64,000 nucleotides of DNA from Amborella trichopoda. Its lineage: Eukaryota; Streptophyta; Magnoliopsida; Amborellales; Amborellaceae. Below are positions 36,791 through 48,600 of this stretch, piece by piece. Positions within the stretch are counted from its first letter, which is position 1; each line of letters starts with the position of its first letter. The stretch lies in assembly GCF_000471905.2 (NCBI RefSeq), contig NW_006498507.1:2188083-2252082 (forward strand). The letters are read 5' to 3'. Both the position numbers and the translations under genes were made by a program. The notes below the pieces were generated by a model. It ran no database searches and was not told the origin of the DNA. It saw only the letters and a program-made list of their open reading frames with translations.

Positions 36791-37970
36791 AACAAATGGT
36801 GTAATTTCTTCATATATTTAAAATTTTGATCTCTTGAAACAAAACTCTAAATAAAACAAGAAAAAACAAAAACATAGAAATATCATCAACAGTTTTCATA
36901 ATTAGTATTTTTAATTTTTAAAAACTCTCAATAAAACAAGAAAAAATAAAAACACAGAAATATCGTTGGCGGTTTTTCATAAGTAGTATTTTTAATTTTT
37001 ATATCGGTACATTTTTATCCAAACTTTTTATTTGAATGTTCATTCAATCTTTTATCAAAACTCAAGTATAAGAAATAATAAATAGATGACGTTTTTATAA
37101 GTTCTAGGCTTTATGAAAACAAAGCAATGCCTCACCTCAAATCCTCCTTTGAAAAGTACTCTCGACGACTGAAATCTCTATGATAGCTTTAAAATCAATT
37201 TTCAATACTGACAATAAATATGAAGCTAAAAACATATGTACAAATATTGCGGATCTTTGAACACTTATTTTTAAAGTAAAATGGTCCGTCTAGATAAGTT
37301 CTTATAATATACATTATTTTTCGAGCTTGAAATTTTAGTCTTTTTCACAATCATATAATGTTCAAATCAAGATGATCGACTTAAAGGTTTTCCAATACTT
37401 GACTTGCAATTTTCATTGAGTTATGAAGTGAGGATTTATTTAACTTGATAGAAATGCAGCCCTATCAAACCATTTTCTATAATTAAATAGAGGGATAATT
37501 TCATCGTATTAAGTACACAACTTTTATATTTTTTTTTTTTCTTTTTTTTTCGCTAAAGAATAATGGGGTTGCCATTGTTTTCAACTGGATGGGAAATACA
37601 AGGGGACATTTTTCTTTTCTTTCCTTTTTTTTTCACTAAAGAATAATGGAGTTGCCATTGTTTTCAACTCGCTGGGAAATACACAGGACCTAAACGCAAC
37701 GTGTAAAATTAGGGTTAAGTATTTTCGCTTAGCTAAATCTGAACCAAAAAATTAATTTGACCAGCAACATGGTGGTCTCTTGTTTTTTTTTTTTCTTTTC
37801 AAATAATTTTCATAGATTTTTAATGTATATTATTTCAAATATTTTCAAATGAACTTTATAGATTTTAAATATTTTTCTTCTTTCTTTTTTTCTTTTCTTT
37901 ATTTTTTTTCCTACCAGTATTTCTAAATTATTCTTAATTTCCATAATTCGATGGTGGAATATAGAAAGTA
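36791..37970. other. Intergenic DNA, no gene seen
   Basis: AT-rich with a tandem near-repeat of AAACTCT(A/C)AATAAAACAAGAAAAAA... (about 36842 and 36925) and a second near-repeat of AAGAATAATGGNGTTGCCATTG (about 37556 and 37640). T-rich tracts elsewhere. Confidence 0.5.
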
Positions 37971-37979
37971 ATAAATAAA

Positions 37980-38460
37980 GGGAAGTATCTCGGTATAACT
38001 ATTTTGGTGTATCATTTCCCTGTAGATTCAGGGTTTTAAAATTTTTATAGTGGCATAGGTTTTTAAAAAAATATATCATCTAACCTCGACCCAATTTACC
38101 TCTTTTGTCTGCACATTTTTGCCCAAATAAAAACTGCAAAGACATCTCTCTGTCTACTAAACCTCTCTCTATACAATGTCTTCACAGTATCTACTCCTCT
38201 AGCTACTTTCGGTAGAAAAGGATTCACAAGGAGAGAGATGTAATGGAGAGAGAAAGACATTGTATAAAAAGAAGTTTAATAGACAGATAGATGTCTTTTT
38301 AGTTTTTGTTTGGACAAAAAACGAGCCATCAAAAAGGATAAATTAGGTACACTGGTTAAATGATATATTTTTAAAAAAACCTATGCAGTCAAAAAGTTTT
38401 TAAATCCATGAGTCTATAAAAAAAATGGTACACCAAAATAGATAGTGTAGATATTTTCCC
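37980..38460. mobile_element. Long-TIR MITE family M2, second copy, exact 9-bp target duplication
   Basis: 481 bp. The arms (37980-38090 and 38350-38460) are inverted over about 105 bp, e.g. TATTTTGGTGTA at left and TACACCAAAATA at right. ATAAATAAA flanks both sides (37971-37979, 38461-38469). A 9-bp duplication plus long TIRs fits a Mutator-type MITE. Confidence 0.85.
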
Positions 38461-39215
38461 ATAAATAAATTACCAGCCCCTTCTCGAGTTGTCCCCTTCA
38501 TCCATGTTGTTTGAATGAGGAAGGAGAGTTGTTCAAAGTTCAAACCATGAAGTTCTCGAAACGTATGTAGACCAACATATGAAAACAAAAGGTCAGTTGG
38601 ATTGACCAAAAATTGGGAGGTGATAAATGGTCAAATTTATGCACACCCTTCCATGTAATGGACCAAAAAGTGGGGAGAAGAAGACGTACGATGCCGCTCG
38701 AGAGATCATGAGACGTTACAATCACAACTCAAATAAGTCAAAATTGATTTGCTTCTTTTTATTTTATTTGAAAGAGTATGGAAAATTAATTTATGTGACC
38801 CCAAACTTTAGTTTTTTTTAAGGTCCACCCAACCCATTGCCACCCCTAATGAGATGGAGTTGTCACACAAATCCCGACTTTTTTATAGTATTGGATTGCT
38901 TAGCTAAGATGAAAATAGGGTTTGGGTCATGCAAAATACCCTGGAAGGGCATCCTCGCAAATATTTTAACGAGAGTGGGCGTTATTTTTGTGAGAAAAGA
39001 GTTTTAAAACTTACTTACGTGGGCCGCCTCTTGGTACTTGCAACGGTGTGCTCGTGGCGAAGAACAATTCTCCTGGAGCATAAAGGCGTCCAATGCCGTT
39101 CGAGAATTGCAGGAATATTCGTTAGCGCACACGTAAGCAATTCAAAGTCCCTTGGTTAAGCTAAATATTACATAAATAGCCCTATTGAATTAGGTATTAA
39201 CTCCGGGTGTAATTT
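38461..39215. repeat. Segmental duplication, copy 2
   Basis: Matches 34805-35110 and 36340-36790 in order, without the RTE and most of the hAT-like insertions of copy 1. Both copies carry the M2 MITE at the same site, so that insertion predates the duplication. Confidence 0.8.
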
Positions 39216-39333
39216 CTCCATATAATTTTGGAAACTCAAAATAAAAGCATAGGAATACCGTTGGGTGTTTTTCAGAACTAGTTTTTCAATTATTCATAAA
39301 GTCATACATTTTTATCCAAACTTTTTATTTGAA

Positions 39334-39723
39334 GGAAAAGGTTTATATAATGATGAGGCTCTAATCAATCAAAAATTAAGACACGCCTCAAAAGTTCACT
39401 AAAAGAAGTTGTTCATCTAAAAAATCCTCAAATTGATCATCTCGACCTCAAGATATATAGACATGAGAAAAAATGAATTTTAAGTCATAGAAATAGTGCA
39501 TCTTGTAATACATTTTCGGACAGTCAAATTTCAAGTTCTTCAAGTATTCATAGATGTGCTCGATCTACACCATTTTTTGAAGCTTTAAATTTTATAATTA
39601 GATATGAAAATAAATTTTTAAAGCATCACAAAGATTTCCAGTACTGAAACAACATCTTTTAATACTATATGAAAGTGTGCCTTACTTTGATTGTTTAGGG
39701 GCCAACCTTAGACAAACCACACC
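39334..39723 (+). mobile_element. MITE family M1
   Basis: 390 bp. Flanks TTATTTGAA (39325-39333) and TTACTTGAA (39724-39732) form an 8/9 target duplication. Confidence 0.78.
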
Positions 39724-39850
39724 CTTACTTGAATGTTCACTCAATTTTTTATAACTCAAGTATAAGAAATAATAAATAATGGGATATTTCACCATATTAA
39801 ATGCACAACTTTATTTATTTTTTCTCTATCTTTTTTAACAAAAAAATAAA

Positions 39851-40144
39851 GGAAAAATTTATATAAGTGCGAGGCTCTAAACAATCAAATTCGAGCAACC
39901 TCAAAAATTTCACTAGAAGAGGTTGTTTTGATGCCAAAATATCCTCATATTAATCGTCAACATCATGATGTATGAACATGACAAAAAAATGGATTTCAAG
40001 TTTTAGAAATAGTGCATCTTATAATGCATTTTTTTACCGTCAATTTTCAAGATTTTTAAGTTTTCGTAGATCTGCTCGATCTGCACTATTTTTAAGCTTG
40101 GAATTTTATAATTAGAGATGAAATATATTTTAAGACTATCACAG
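39851..40144 (+). mobile_element. MITE family M1, right end cut off by a LINE
   Basis: Left end GGAAAAATTTATATAAGTGCGAGGCTC. The family sequence runs to ...AGACTATCACAG and then stops at the LINE poly-T. The missing right end is not found on the far side of the LINE. Confidence 0.75.
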
Positions 40145-40229
40145 TTTTTTTTTTTTTTGGCATAAAAATTTGGGGGAGTAGCCCCTTGGCCCAGTTTTCA
40201 TTAATAAAAATGGAAAAAATTACATCATA

Positions 40230-40595
40230 CTATCTTACAATCCTACAATAGGGTAATTGCACCACATCATGAAGTAAGGGAAGGTGAAGAAAGTCTAGAG
40301 GCCAAGAGCGCCAAATGGTAGCCTCTGCGAAAATTATAGCCTTTTTAGCCAGTGCATCTGGTACCATATTAGCCCTCACAGAAACATGGCAAATAGACCA
40401 TGAGTAATCCTCAAGTCGGGACTTGCAATCAGCAGCTATGGTATGAAGTGCCCAAGGAGATTTGTAGCTGCCTTGTATAACCTGAACCAGCAAGGATGAA
40501 TCACTTTCAATTTGGAGGGGAAAACATTTCATCTGAATAGCTAAATCAACACTTGCTTCTAAACCACGGAATTCCGCCCAATTATTTGAAGCCAT
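40230..40595 (-). pseudogene. LINE RNase H domain
   Basis: 122 open codons: AEFRGLEASVDLAIQ, then IESDSSLLVQVIQG, then CHVSVRANMVPDALAKKA, the order of the RVT_3-type RNase H found at the C-terminus of plant LINEs and in related host proteins. It is downstream of zf-RVT in the same orientation and so belongs to the LINE. Confidence 0.8.
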
Positions 40596-42286
40596 GCCTC
40601 AAGAGATAGAGAAAGTAGCAATGAAAGAACAATCATCATTTCTAATGACACCCCTGCAACCTGCTCTGCCTAGATTTCAAAGAGAAGTCCATCAACATTT
40701 AAGTTGAAATGTTGCGCATCTGGAAATGTCCATGCCACTGCTTTTGTTAGCTTGATCCTTTATTGTTGCCAGGTGAATCGTAGGTCTTCAGTAATTGCCT
40801 TCTCTGAGTTACGATATGACCAGGCCTTATTATCTACTAAGTCACGAATATGGGACGTAACCCTTCTAATCAATTGCTCTCTCTCGAGTTTCTTCCCTTG
40901 AAACATTCAATGGTTACACTCCTCCCTAATCATCCAAACTATTGTGAAGAAAAGAGATAGCCAAATATTACTAATGCCATTAGACTTGAATTTAAAAGTT
41001 GGCCATTTTCTTAAAGATGCTGCAATAGAGCAATCCAGGATAAAACATTTCCCACATCTCCATGCTATCAATCTTCAAACTCCGTACGAAAAAAAACACT
41101 CAAGCAACATATGACAAATGTTATCGTCATTAGAGAGGCAAAAAGAGCATACAATGGCGAGGGTAATGCCCCTCTGTTGTATGAGAAAAGAAGCAGGAAG
41201 GCGGTGATGCAGGCTCAGCCACGAGAACCACTTAGCCTTAGGGTGACACTTGGAAGACCATAATGTCATGAAAATAGGCTGAGAGGAACCCTTACGTCAA
41301 ATATAATTCCAGGCTTCTTTAATTGAAAAGGCTCCATTTGAAGAGTGAATCCAAACCAAAAAATATGGTTGGTGTTTAAGAGAAATTGGAGCATCCTTCA
41401 CTTTCATCCAAAGTCTAGTCCACTAGTTCTCATGGATGCCCCAAAGTCTAGTGTTGTAACCAGCTTGCATCAAAATCACATGTTTGGTACTCATGGATGC
41501 CCCAATTAAAAATATTTTGCTTTTATTCACATTTAATTTTTGCCTTATAACATTTTAAAAAATAGATAGAATAGAATTCATTTGTCTTGCTGCTCCGAAA
41601 GAGGCGTCATAGAAAATAATTGCATCATCATCATAAAATAAATGAGTAACCTCATAATCACATCTAAAAGAAAAAACCACAGGAAGAGATCCTTACAGCA
41701 CTGCATGATCCAATTGCCTGCTCAAGAAATCCATAACTAACAAAAAAGAGTATGGAGATAAGGGGTTGCCTTGCCGTAAGCCCCTCTCGCCTCTGAAATA
41801 TCCCCTAGAAGAACCATTATGAAGCACTGAGAATGAGGGAGAAGTTATATAGTGTCAAATCCAGCAAACAAAAAGATTCAAGAAACCCGAAGCTTGTATC
41901 CTAGCAAGAACAAAGTCCCAAGATACCCGATCATAGGCACCACTTAGGTCTAACTGAAGACACATCTTAGACTTGACTGAATTTCTATGGCATAGAGCAA
42001 TGATCTAATTAGCCATCAAAATATTATCAATGATCAATTCCCCTTTCAGGAACGCAGCTTGTTTGTAATCAATTAAAGTATGCAACACCTCTCTCAATCT
42101 ATTAGAAATGAGTTTGCTAATGATTTTATAAAGGACATTTACACAAACCAATTGGTTTGAACTCTTTCATAGCACTAGCGGAATTGACCTTCGTTATAAG
42201 GCATATAAATGTGGAGTTGATCTGCTTTAAGAACTTACATTTTTTTTTAAAAAAATCATGGAGGGCTAAGAAAAGATCTTTTTTGA

Positions 42287-42655
42287 TCACTTCCCTATTG
42301 AATTTATAAAATTCAATTGTAAAGCCATCCGGCCTAGAGCGCTCTCACTTTTTATTCCCCAAATACAATCTTTGACTTCCTCTATTATCACCGCCCTTAT
42401 AAGTTCTCTTCTCTGATCTTCACTAAGTAGCAAAGGGGGAAGAAAGTGATCAGCCAAACTGAGGTCATTGTTACTTTCTTGAGCCAGTAACTCTTCAAAG
42501 TAGCCAACCATGTGATCCTGAATTTGTTCCTCAAAAGTGATAGAGACCCCATTTTGATCCTTCAAGTGGGTGAGCCTGTCATTTCTTCTCTTAAAATTGG
42601 TGGACAAGCGAAAACAACATCCTTCAACCAAGTTTGGCGAGATTTTTGTCTCCAC
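42287..42655 (-). pseudogene. LINE linker between endonuclease and RT
   Basis: Open stretch containing RRNDRLTHLKDQNG and a region leading into the RT start (KDCIWGIKSESALG). Matches the usual plant L1 spacer. The frame is interrupted before and after. Confidence 0.65.
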
Positions 42656-43205
42656 ATGCTCTCTTCATGAGATAGTATTTCTCTTCGACCATGAGATCCT
42701 CATTGGAGGCGTTCTGACTTAAATCATCATGTAAAAGAAATAACTTTTTTCTAGTATTAGCAATCTGATGGTCCACATGCCCAAAAGAAGTTATATTCCA
42801 ATCCTTGAGTCATGTCCTTAATCTTTTAAGTTTTGACACAAATTGGAACATAGGCTACCCACCATTCTAATTCGGCATGACTCAATGATAAAATCCAGAA
42901 AATCTGGGAATAGCTGCCAAGCTGTAAAGTATTTGAAGGACTTCGGTCCAGCTGGTATCTAGGTTGATAGTGTAACCAATAGCAAGTAATGCTCTGGATT
43001 ACCCTTAGGAAGTAATTCTACCTTAGACTCTGAGTAGGACAAAACCTATTCCATATTTGCTACGGCTCGATCAAGACGTTCTTTGATACATCTTCCCCTA
43101 ATTTGGTTATTAGACCAGGAAAACCACCTCTTTATTAAACCTAAGTCAGTTAATGTACAATCAGCCAAAGCTTGTGCAAATTCATAGGACTCCTATAGTA
43201 AAGAA

Positions 43206-43562
43206 TCACTGCCCCCTTTTTTTAGAATTATCCAATATTATATTGAAGTTATCAAGAACTAACCAAGAATCCTTGGTAGCTATACAAATACTTCGCATTT
43301 GATCCCAAGGAGCTGCCCTCTGACCAACTGTAGTAAACACATATACACCCGAAACTGTTAAGGTGCACCCATTGCATAAACGAGTTGCCTGAACAGTAAT
43401 CATTTGATCGCTGATATTCATCACATTAACAGAAAAAATACCAGGGTTCAATAAAACCATAATACATGATTTACCCTCTACATCATTGGCTGCTACATTA
43501 TTATATAAACTCAATTTTCTAGCCCAACTTCCAACCAAATCAATATAGAGTTTAGTTTCCAA
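43206..43562 (-). pseudogene. LINE endonuclease fragment
   Basis: 119 open codons beginning METKLYIDL, the conserved metal-binding Glu region of LINE AP-endonucleases, and ending WLVLDNFNIIL, the counterpart of the GDFN motif with Gly-Asp changed to Asp-Asn. Upstream frame is broken by stops. Confidence 0.78.
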
Positions 43563-44275
43563 AAGAAATATTAGTCCAACATTATCCTTATTAACTAACT
43601 CAACAATATCCGAGACCTACCCGAGCCCCTCAAACCACAAACATTCCAAGAAACATTCTAAGAGCTAATAGACATAAGATTGTTGCGTATAAAGCTTACA
43701 TATGGAGAAAGACTTTCCTCCACTAGTTGGCACCACATCCTTCAAGGTTCATTGATTTTTTAGTGAAGCCTTCTTTGTATCCCCAAGATTTGACGAAATA
43801 GGAGTCTCACCACCACGAGTCCTTGATTGCAATTTGCGGCCAGCAGCCAAACCAGAATTTTGGGGAAGACCTTGAGTATTAGACTAACTTAATATGGCCT
43901 CTATGGACTCTGTAGCAGCAACATCAACCTGTGAGTTAGTCACACCATCAACCTGAGGCAGCTTATAGTCGGCAACCTCAAAATTAGCCTGAGATAAAAA
44001 ACTCTGTTTTTCTCAACGATTATCACAAATTAGTAACAAAAGGTTTTGATTCACAGCTTTACGATCAAAATGCCTACAAATTTTGAAAGATTCATGCCCT
44101 ATTTGGCATGAAACTTTCAGAAAAGGCGGAAACCCTAAAAAAGCAAGTTTCGTGAACCAAAAACACCAAATTTTTCAACCATTTAATCCTTGAAAAAGCT
44201 GAATAAAGCTGTTTACAGCCTGCAAATTAGATCACATGCCCAAAAAAACAAAAAAAATGATAAAAAAATGACAAA

Positions 44276-44482
44276 TTTCACAGAATCCCGTGAAGAACAC
44301 TGTACAACCGGTGTTCTTCACGGACTCGCCGATTCCGCCGAGTGGCGAGTCACTGTGCAGAATCATCTGGTTCTCTCTAGAACCGGGCGATTCCCAATTT
44401 TTTAGCCGATACGATCCCCCCATTGCGATTTCCGAGTCGAATCGGGCGAGTCCGGTTCGACTCGGCGTTTTTTAAAACATTG
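44276..44482 (-). mobile_element. hAT-type MITE, one end only
   Basis: In reverse orientation it starts CAATGTTTTAAAAAACGCCG and follows the left arm of the 20841-21813 element closely for about 200 bp (GAGTCGAACCGGACTCGCCC...), then diverges into a T-rich stretch. The right flank is GTTTATAT. The partner end is not found, perhaps removed when the LINE inserted. Confidence 0.7.
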
Positions 44483-44949
44483 GTTTATATCCATCGCTTA
44501 TTCTCTAGATACTTGAAAGTGTACCCTCTTTTCCTCCATTCTTTTTCTTTTTGTAGCATCAAACACACAATTATTTGTGAACAATGCACTTCCATGCTTG
44601 AACTCCAAGCTAGACCTTGCCTTCCCTTCTAGTTTCTAGGTAAACCGAAATTTTCAAGTGATTTCCAGCAATAATGAGGAATAATTCGTTTAGAAAAAAA
44701 AAAGGAAAATGTAATTCCAAATGAAAATGGTCAGATCTTAATTATTTCGAGCCTCTGGTTTTTTATAATCTAAAATTAAAGCATCCCACAAGATTGGGAA
44801 AAGCAATGTGGTAAATAAAATTTTGAAGAATTTATTGGAAAGGATTGGAGATATGAACGATTTGATACTTTATATTTTTATTTAGTTTAAAAAATCACAG
44901 TAAAAGGCACGATTTGGTAAAAAATAGTAGAAAATAGGAAAATTTTTTA

Positions 44950-45275
44950 AGAAAAAACTTATATAAAGAGTCAACTTTATGCCTTAAAACTACAACATAT
45001 GGCAAAAACCTATTGAAAAAAGTTCTTCTTCAAATGTTAAAAAACCTGTAGTTGATCATCTTGACATCAAGATGTATAGATATGAAAAAAACAAATTGAA
45101 GTAATATATTATTTGGACAGTTTTAGGATTATCAAGTGCTCATAAATTGACTCGATTTGTATTATTTTTGGAGCTTTAAAGATTTTCGATTGTAAAATTT
45201 CTTCTTACATCAAATTTTAGAGATGATATTTTGATTGTTTAAGACTATACCTTGAACAAGCCACACCCAATTTAT
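44950..45275 (+). mobile_element. MITE family M1, decayed, upstream of the phosphate carrier gene
   Basis: AAAACTTATATAAAGAGTC start, the inner GATCATCTTGACATCAAGATGTATAG motif, and the end GATTGTTTAAGACTATACC...CCACACCC. About 360 bp upstream of the ATG. Confidence 0.6.
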
Positions 45276-45389
45276 TAATTAATGTGAAATTTTAGAGGCG
45301 ATAGATTTCCCTAATTTGGTAATTCCATGTTGGAGGGTCCAATTTGAATGAAGAAACCAAAACAAAGTCACCTACTCATAGGGCTATTA

Positions 45390-45637
45390 TCGCAATTGAG
45401 TAAGACATCAATGGCATTTACATTCGATGTCTCAGAATAAATACGGCCCACAAAAAGGTCACAGGTCGTCGTATTTGGGCGGACGAAGAAGAGAGCGCAA
45501 AAGAGGCGAGTCACTGTCTCTCTCTTCTTTCTCGCTCCTCATTTCTTGGCCATTTTCTCGCTCTTCGGCCCTTCTCTCTCTAAAAAAACCCTAGTTTCTT
45601 CGCCTCAACCCTCCCATTCTCTATTGCTCCAGGCGCC
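45390..45637 (+). promoter_or_regulatory. Core promoter and CT-rich 5' leader of the phosphate carrier gene
   Basis: An AT-rich stretch with AATAAATA near 45433 is a weak TATA-like candidate. Downstream is a long pyrimidine tract rich in TCTCTC (about 45510-45590), common in plant leaders. AAACCCTAG at 45586-45594 is a telo-box-type element, known from promoters and leaders of plant translation and mitochondrial genes active in dividing tissue. The transcription start cannot be placed from sequence alone. Confidence 0.5.
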
Positions 45638-48600
45638 ATGGCTCTGTACGACAAGAACACCAGACAATCACTGGTTCCAAGTTTTCTCTACTCCATTTCT
45701 TCAAAAAAGGCCCTAGATTTGGCCGGAAATGAGGCTAAAAGCCCTAATTTTAATGAACCCATGGTTGCTGGCAAGGCCAGAAACCCTGGATTTGTGGTAC
45801 CTGCACCTTTTGAACCAGGCAAGATCGAAATGTATTCCCCTCAGTTTTACGCTGCTTGCACAGTTGGTGGAATCCTCAGTTGTGGTCTCACTCACATGGC
45901 TGTTACACCTCTGGATCTGGTCAAGTGCAATATGCAGGTTGGTTTGAGGTCAGGATTTCATTTTTGTTTGGATGTCTATGATTTTGATGAAGGTCTAACT
46001 GCATAAATTAGGGCTTATCAAGATTCTGATCTTGCTTTGGTTTTGTTATCTGGGTTCTGGATAGGTAGGGTTTTTTTTATTGAATTTCATCTTCTTTCTG
46101 GATCAAATGTATGGTACTTTGTTCATTTTATGGTTTGATATGAATATGTTTGACTGCTGTGGTTTTTGTATTGATTTATGGGTCTGTTTTGGAATGTGTT
46201 TTTTTTTCTGGGCATGTTTTACTGGGATCTGCGCTGATTTTTTTTTTATCTGGTTCATCAGGATGTCTGAAAGTTATTGTAGGGTATATATTGATCTTGT
46301 CCTCTATTTTGAAAATTGTGATCTACTTTGTTTATCATTATACTTCATTTATTAGAGGTAACTTGGCTTTCTGCTGAACCTTTTCAGGTTTTGATGCTTT
46401 TGGCTCTCCATTTTTGTGCTAGTTAGTCGTTCTATTAATGGTTTGGGCTTTCTCAGTGAGTTTGACATTTGTTTTGAAGTCTATTAGTTTTGGTTGACCA
46501 GGGAATCTTCTAAATTCATTTGTTTTCACTTTTCATATTGGCATATTGCTTTTGAGTTTGTTCTGTTGAATTTGTGTGAATGAGGTTTGATTTTTATGCT
46601 CTCAAATTTGTTTTAGCCTTGGTTCGTGTCGAGTTTTTTTGGGTTTGGCTTTTCTTTTAGCTACCATTTCTATCAAGGTTAGTAAACTCCAAATTGGGTG
46701 GAAGGCAGGCCTGCCAGAGTGACAGGTTTGCCTCGAGTTGGCTGAAAAGCCAGGAAAATCCCAAAAAAAGTGGAAAATCGTAGAAAATAGAAAAGTAAAA
46801 TAGCTTAAAATGTATATACAATATGGAGAACAAAAGAGAACATTATAGTACTTAATGTTTATGTATGTATATATAAAAAACGAACATTATAAATACCTAG
46901 AATTTTAATTTTGTATAAATGGAAAAAATCTTGTGGTATAGATGAAAATTTAAAAAATTGAATATAACTCATCTTCTTTTATAGAATGCAAAAAAAAAGT
47001 AAAATACAACATTAGCTGATATATTACTTGACCAAGTGAACTTCAGTTAAAATAAAATCAATCATATGAATTTAAACTGACAAAATGAAATTTGCGCAAA
47101 ATATCGGGGCTAATCCTCCACTGTTTAACACATTGTCCTCAAGGAACCTAAATCAAAATGCCCCAACTAGATTTTGGACAATTTGGGTCTAGGTGATGCA
47201 AGCTCTTGAAAATTTTTTGGTGATAGGAAATGTGAAATACAAATCTTGCAAATATGAGTTTTTAGGGTTTTTTTTTTTTGAGAAACATGATTTTGATTTA
47301 ATGAAAGACCCAAAAAGTAAAAATTTTCTTCAAAGATCAAACAATGGTTGCAAGGAAATTGTGGCTTTTTGAATAGGCCAAAACTTAGAACAAAATTTTA
47401 GATATCCCAAATTTGTAAAATTCTATTTTTATATCTGAAATTTGATCTATTCAATCAGTAAATAATGCGAAAACAAGCATTATCCTGAAGTTTGGGCTCT
47501 TCTGATGCTTGGCTGTGGAAATGGGAAAAAAAAGGGGAATCAGATTGCTCACGCCCCTCATATTTCTGAAATTTCATTGAATTCAGCGAGTTTGTCAAGA
47601 ACTTGCCAAGATGCTACAGTACCTGGACAAGTTACTATAGCAATTCACCCCTCCCCCCCCAAAAAAAAAGAAAAAAGAAAAACAGAAAAAAATACAATCT
47701 CTCTCTCTCTCTCTCCTCCCCCCTCTCTTTTCTCTTCCTCCCTTGTGCTCTCTCTCCCCCTGTGTGTGTGTGTCTGGAAGCGGGGTGGCGGGTGGGTTCT
47801 TGGTTTGGCAAGGTGCTGTGCTCGATTGACTCGATGGAGTGCAAGGACTTGGCTGACTTTTCTATCTTCCAGATTGTTTGCAGTTCTTTGAACGATATTT
47901 GAGATTTCCTCTTGGCTTTTGGCTTAACTAGAACTTCTGTGGAATTAGTGGATTTCTGATTTTCTGTACCCATTTTTGTTTGGATCTGCATTATTTCTTC
48001 TGGATTTTGGGGTTATTTAGATGTTTCTTTTGATTTTGGCTAATCAGGGTTTCTGAATATGATGTGGATTTGGGATTGCAGTTAGGTTCCTTTTATTGTT
48101 TTTTGGTGATTAGTTTTTTATTGGTTGCGCTCCATAATGAAATGAATCTGAGGTTTTTTTGTCTCTCTAGTTAGCCATGGCTTTTGTTGAATTTTATTGG
48201 TATGGGTTGTCTCTCAGTTTCTTATTCGAGTTTTAACTTGAGTTTGGTGTTTATTATTAAACGAACGTGAGTCCTGATTATTATTTTTTCCATCTTGTTA
48301 ACAATCTGTATTTCGAAATATAGTTATTTATTTATGGGTGCGGTTTGTATAGAGCCTAGGCTCTAAACAATCTAATTAGAGCCTATCTTCAAATGGTGTT
48401 GAGAAATGTGGTTTCAATATTGGAAATCTTTGTGATAGCCTTAAAATATAGTTTCGTATTTATTTTTAAAGTTTAAAGCTTCAAAAATAGTGTAGATCAA
48501 CATATCTATGAGAACTTTAAAATTTTGAAAATTGACGGTCCAAAAATGCGCTACAAAATACACTATTTCCAAAACTTGCAATCTATTTTTTTCTCATGTA

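Larger units (their letters stand above)
40145..44170 (-). mobile_element. L1-type LINE, near full length but decayed
   Basis: Minus-strand element. The poly-A tail is 40158-40145. From 5' to 3' on the minus strand: a zinc-knuckle remnant (CQIGH...C, near 44110-44070), an AP-endonuclease start WNVCGL near 43640 and the endonuclease block 43562-43206, a linker and RT from about 42655 to 41500, a zf-RVT-like block 41269-41075, and an RNase H of the plant L1 type at 40595-40230. The RT active site reads YDDD where family members have FADD (near 41630). There are many stops. Its 5' end is uncertain and merges into the MITE region at 44276. Confidence 0.82.

Noticed and set aside
45713-45947. Other-frame open stretches over phosphate carrier exon 1
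   Set aside because: Shadows of the real coding frame.
46080-46377. Hydrophobic 91- and 75-codon frames in phosphate carrier intron 1
   Set aside because: Low-complexity T-rich DNA gives Phe/Leu/Cys-rich frames; lies inside a well-defined intron.
47505-47902. Overlapping 128-, 99- and 118-codon open frames in the CT/GT-rich part of phosphate carrier intron 1
   Set aside because: Produced by low-complexity sequence on both strands; no motif and no splice support.
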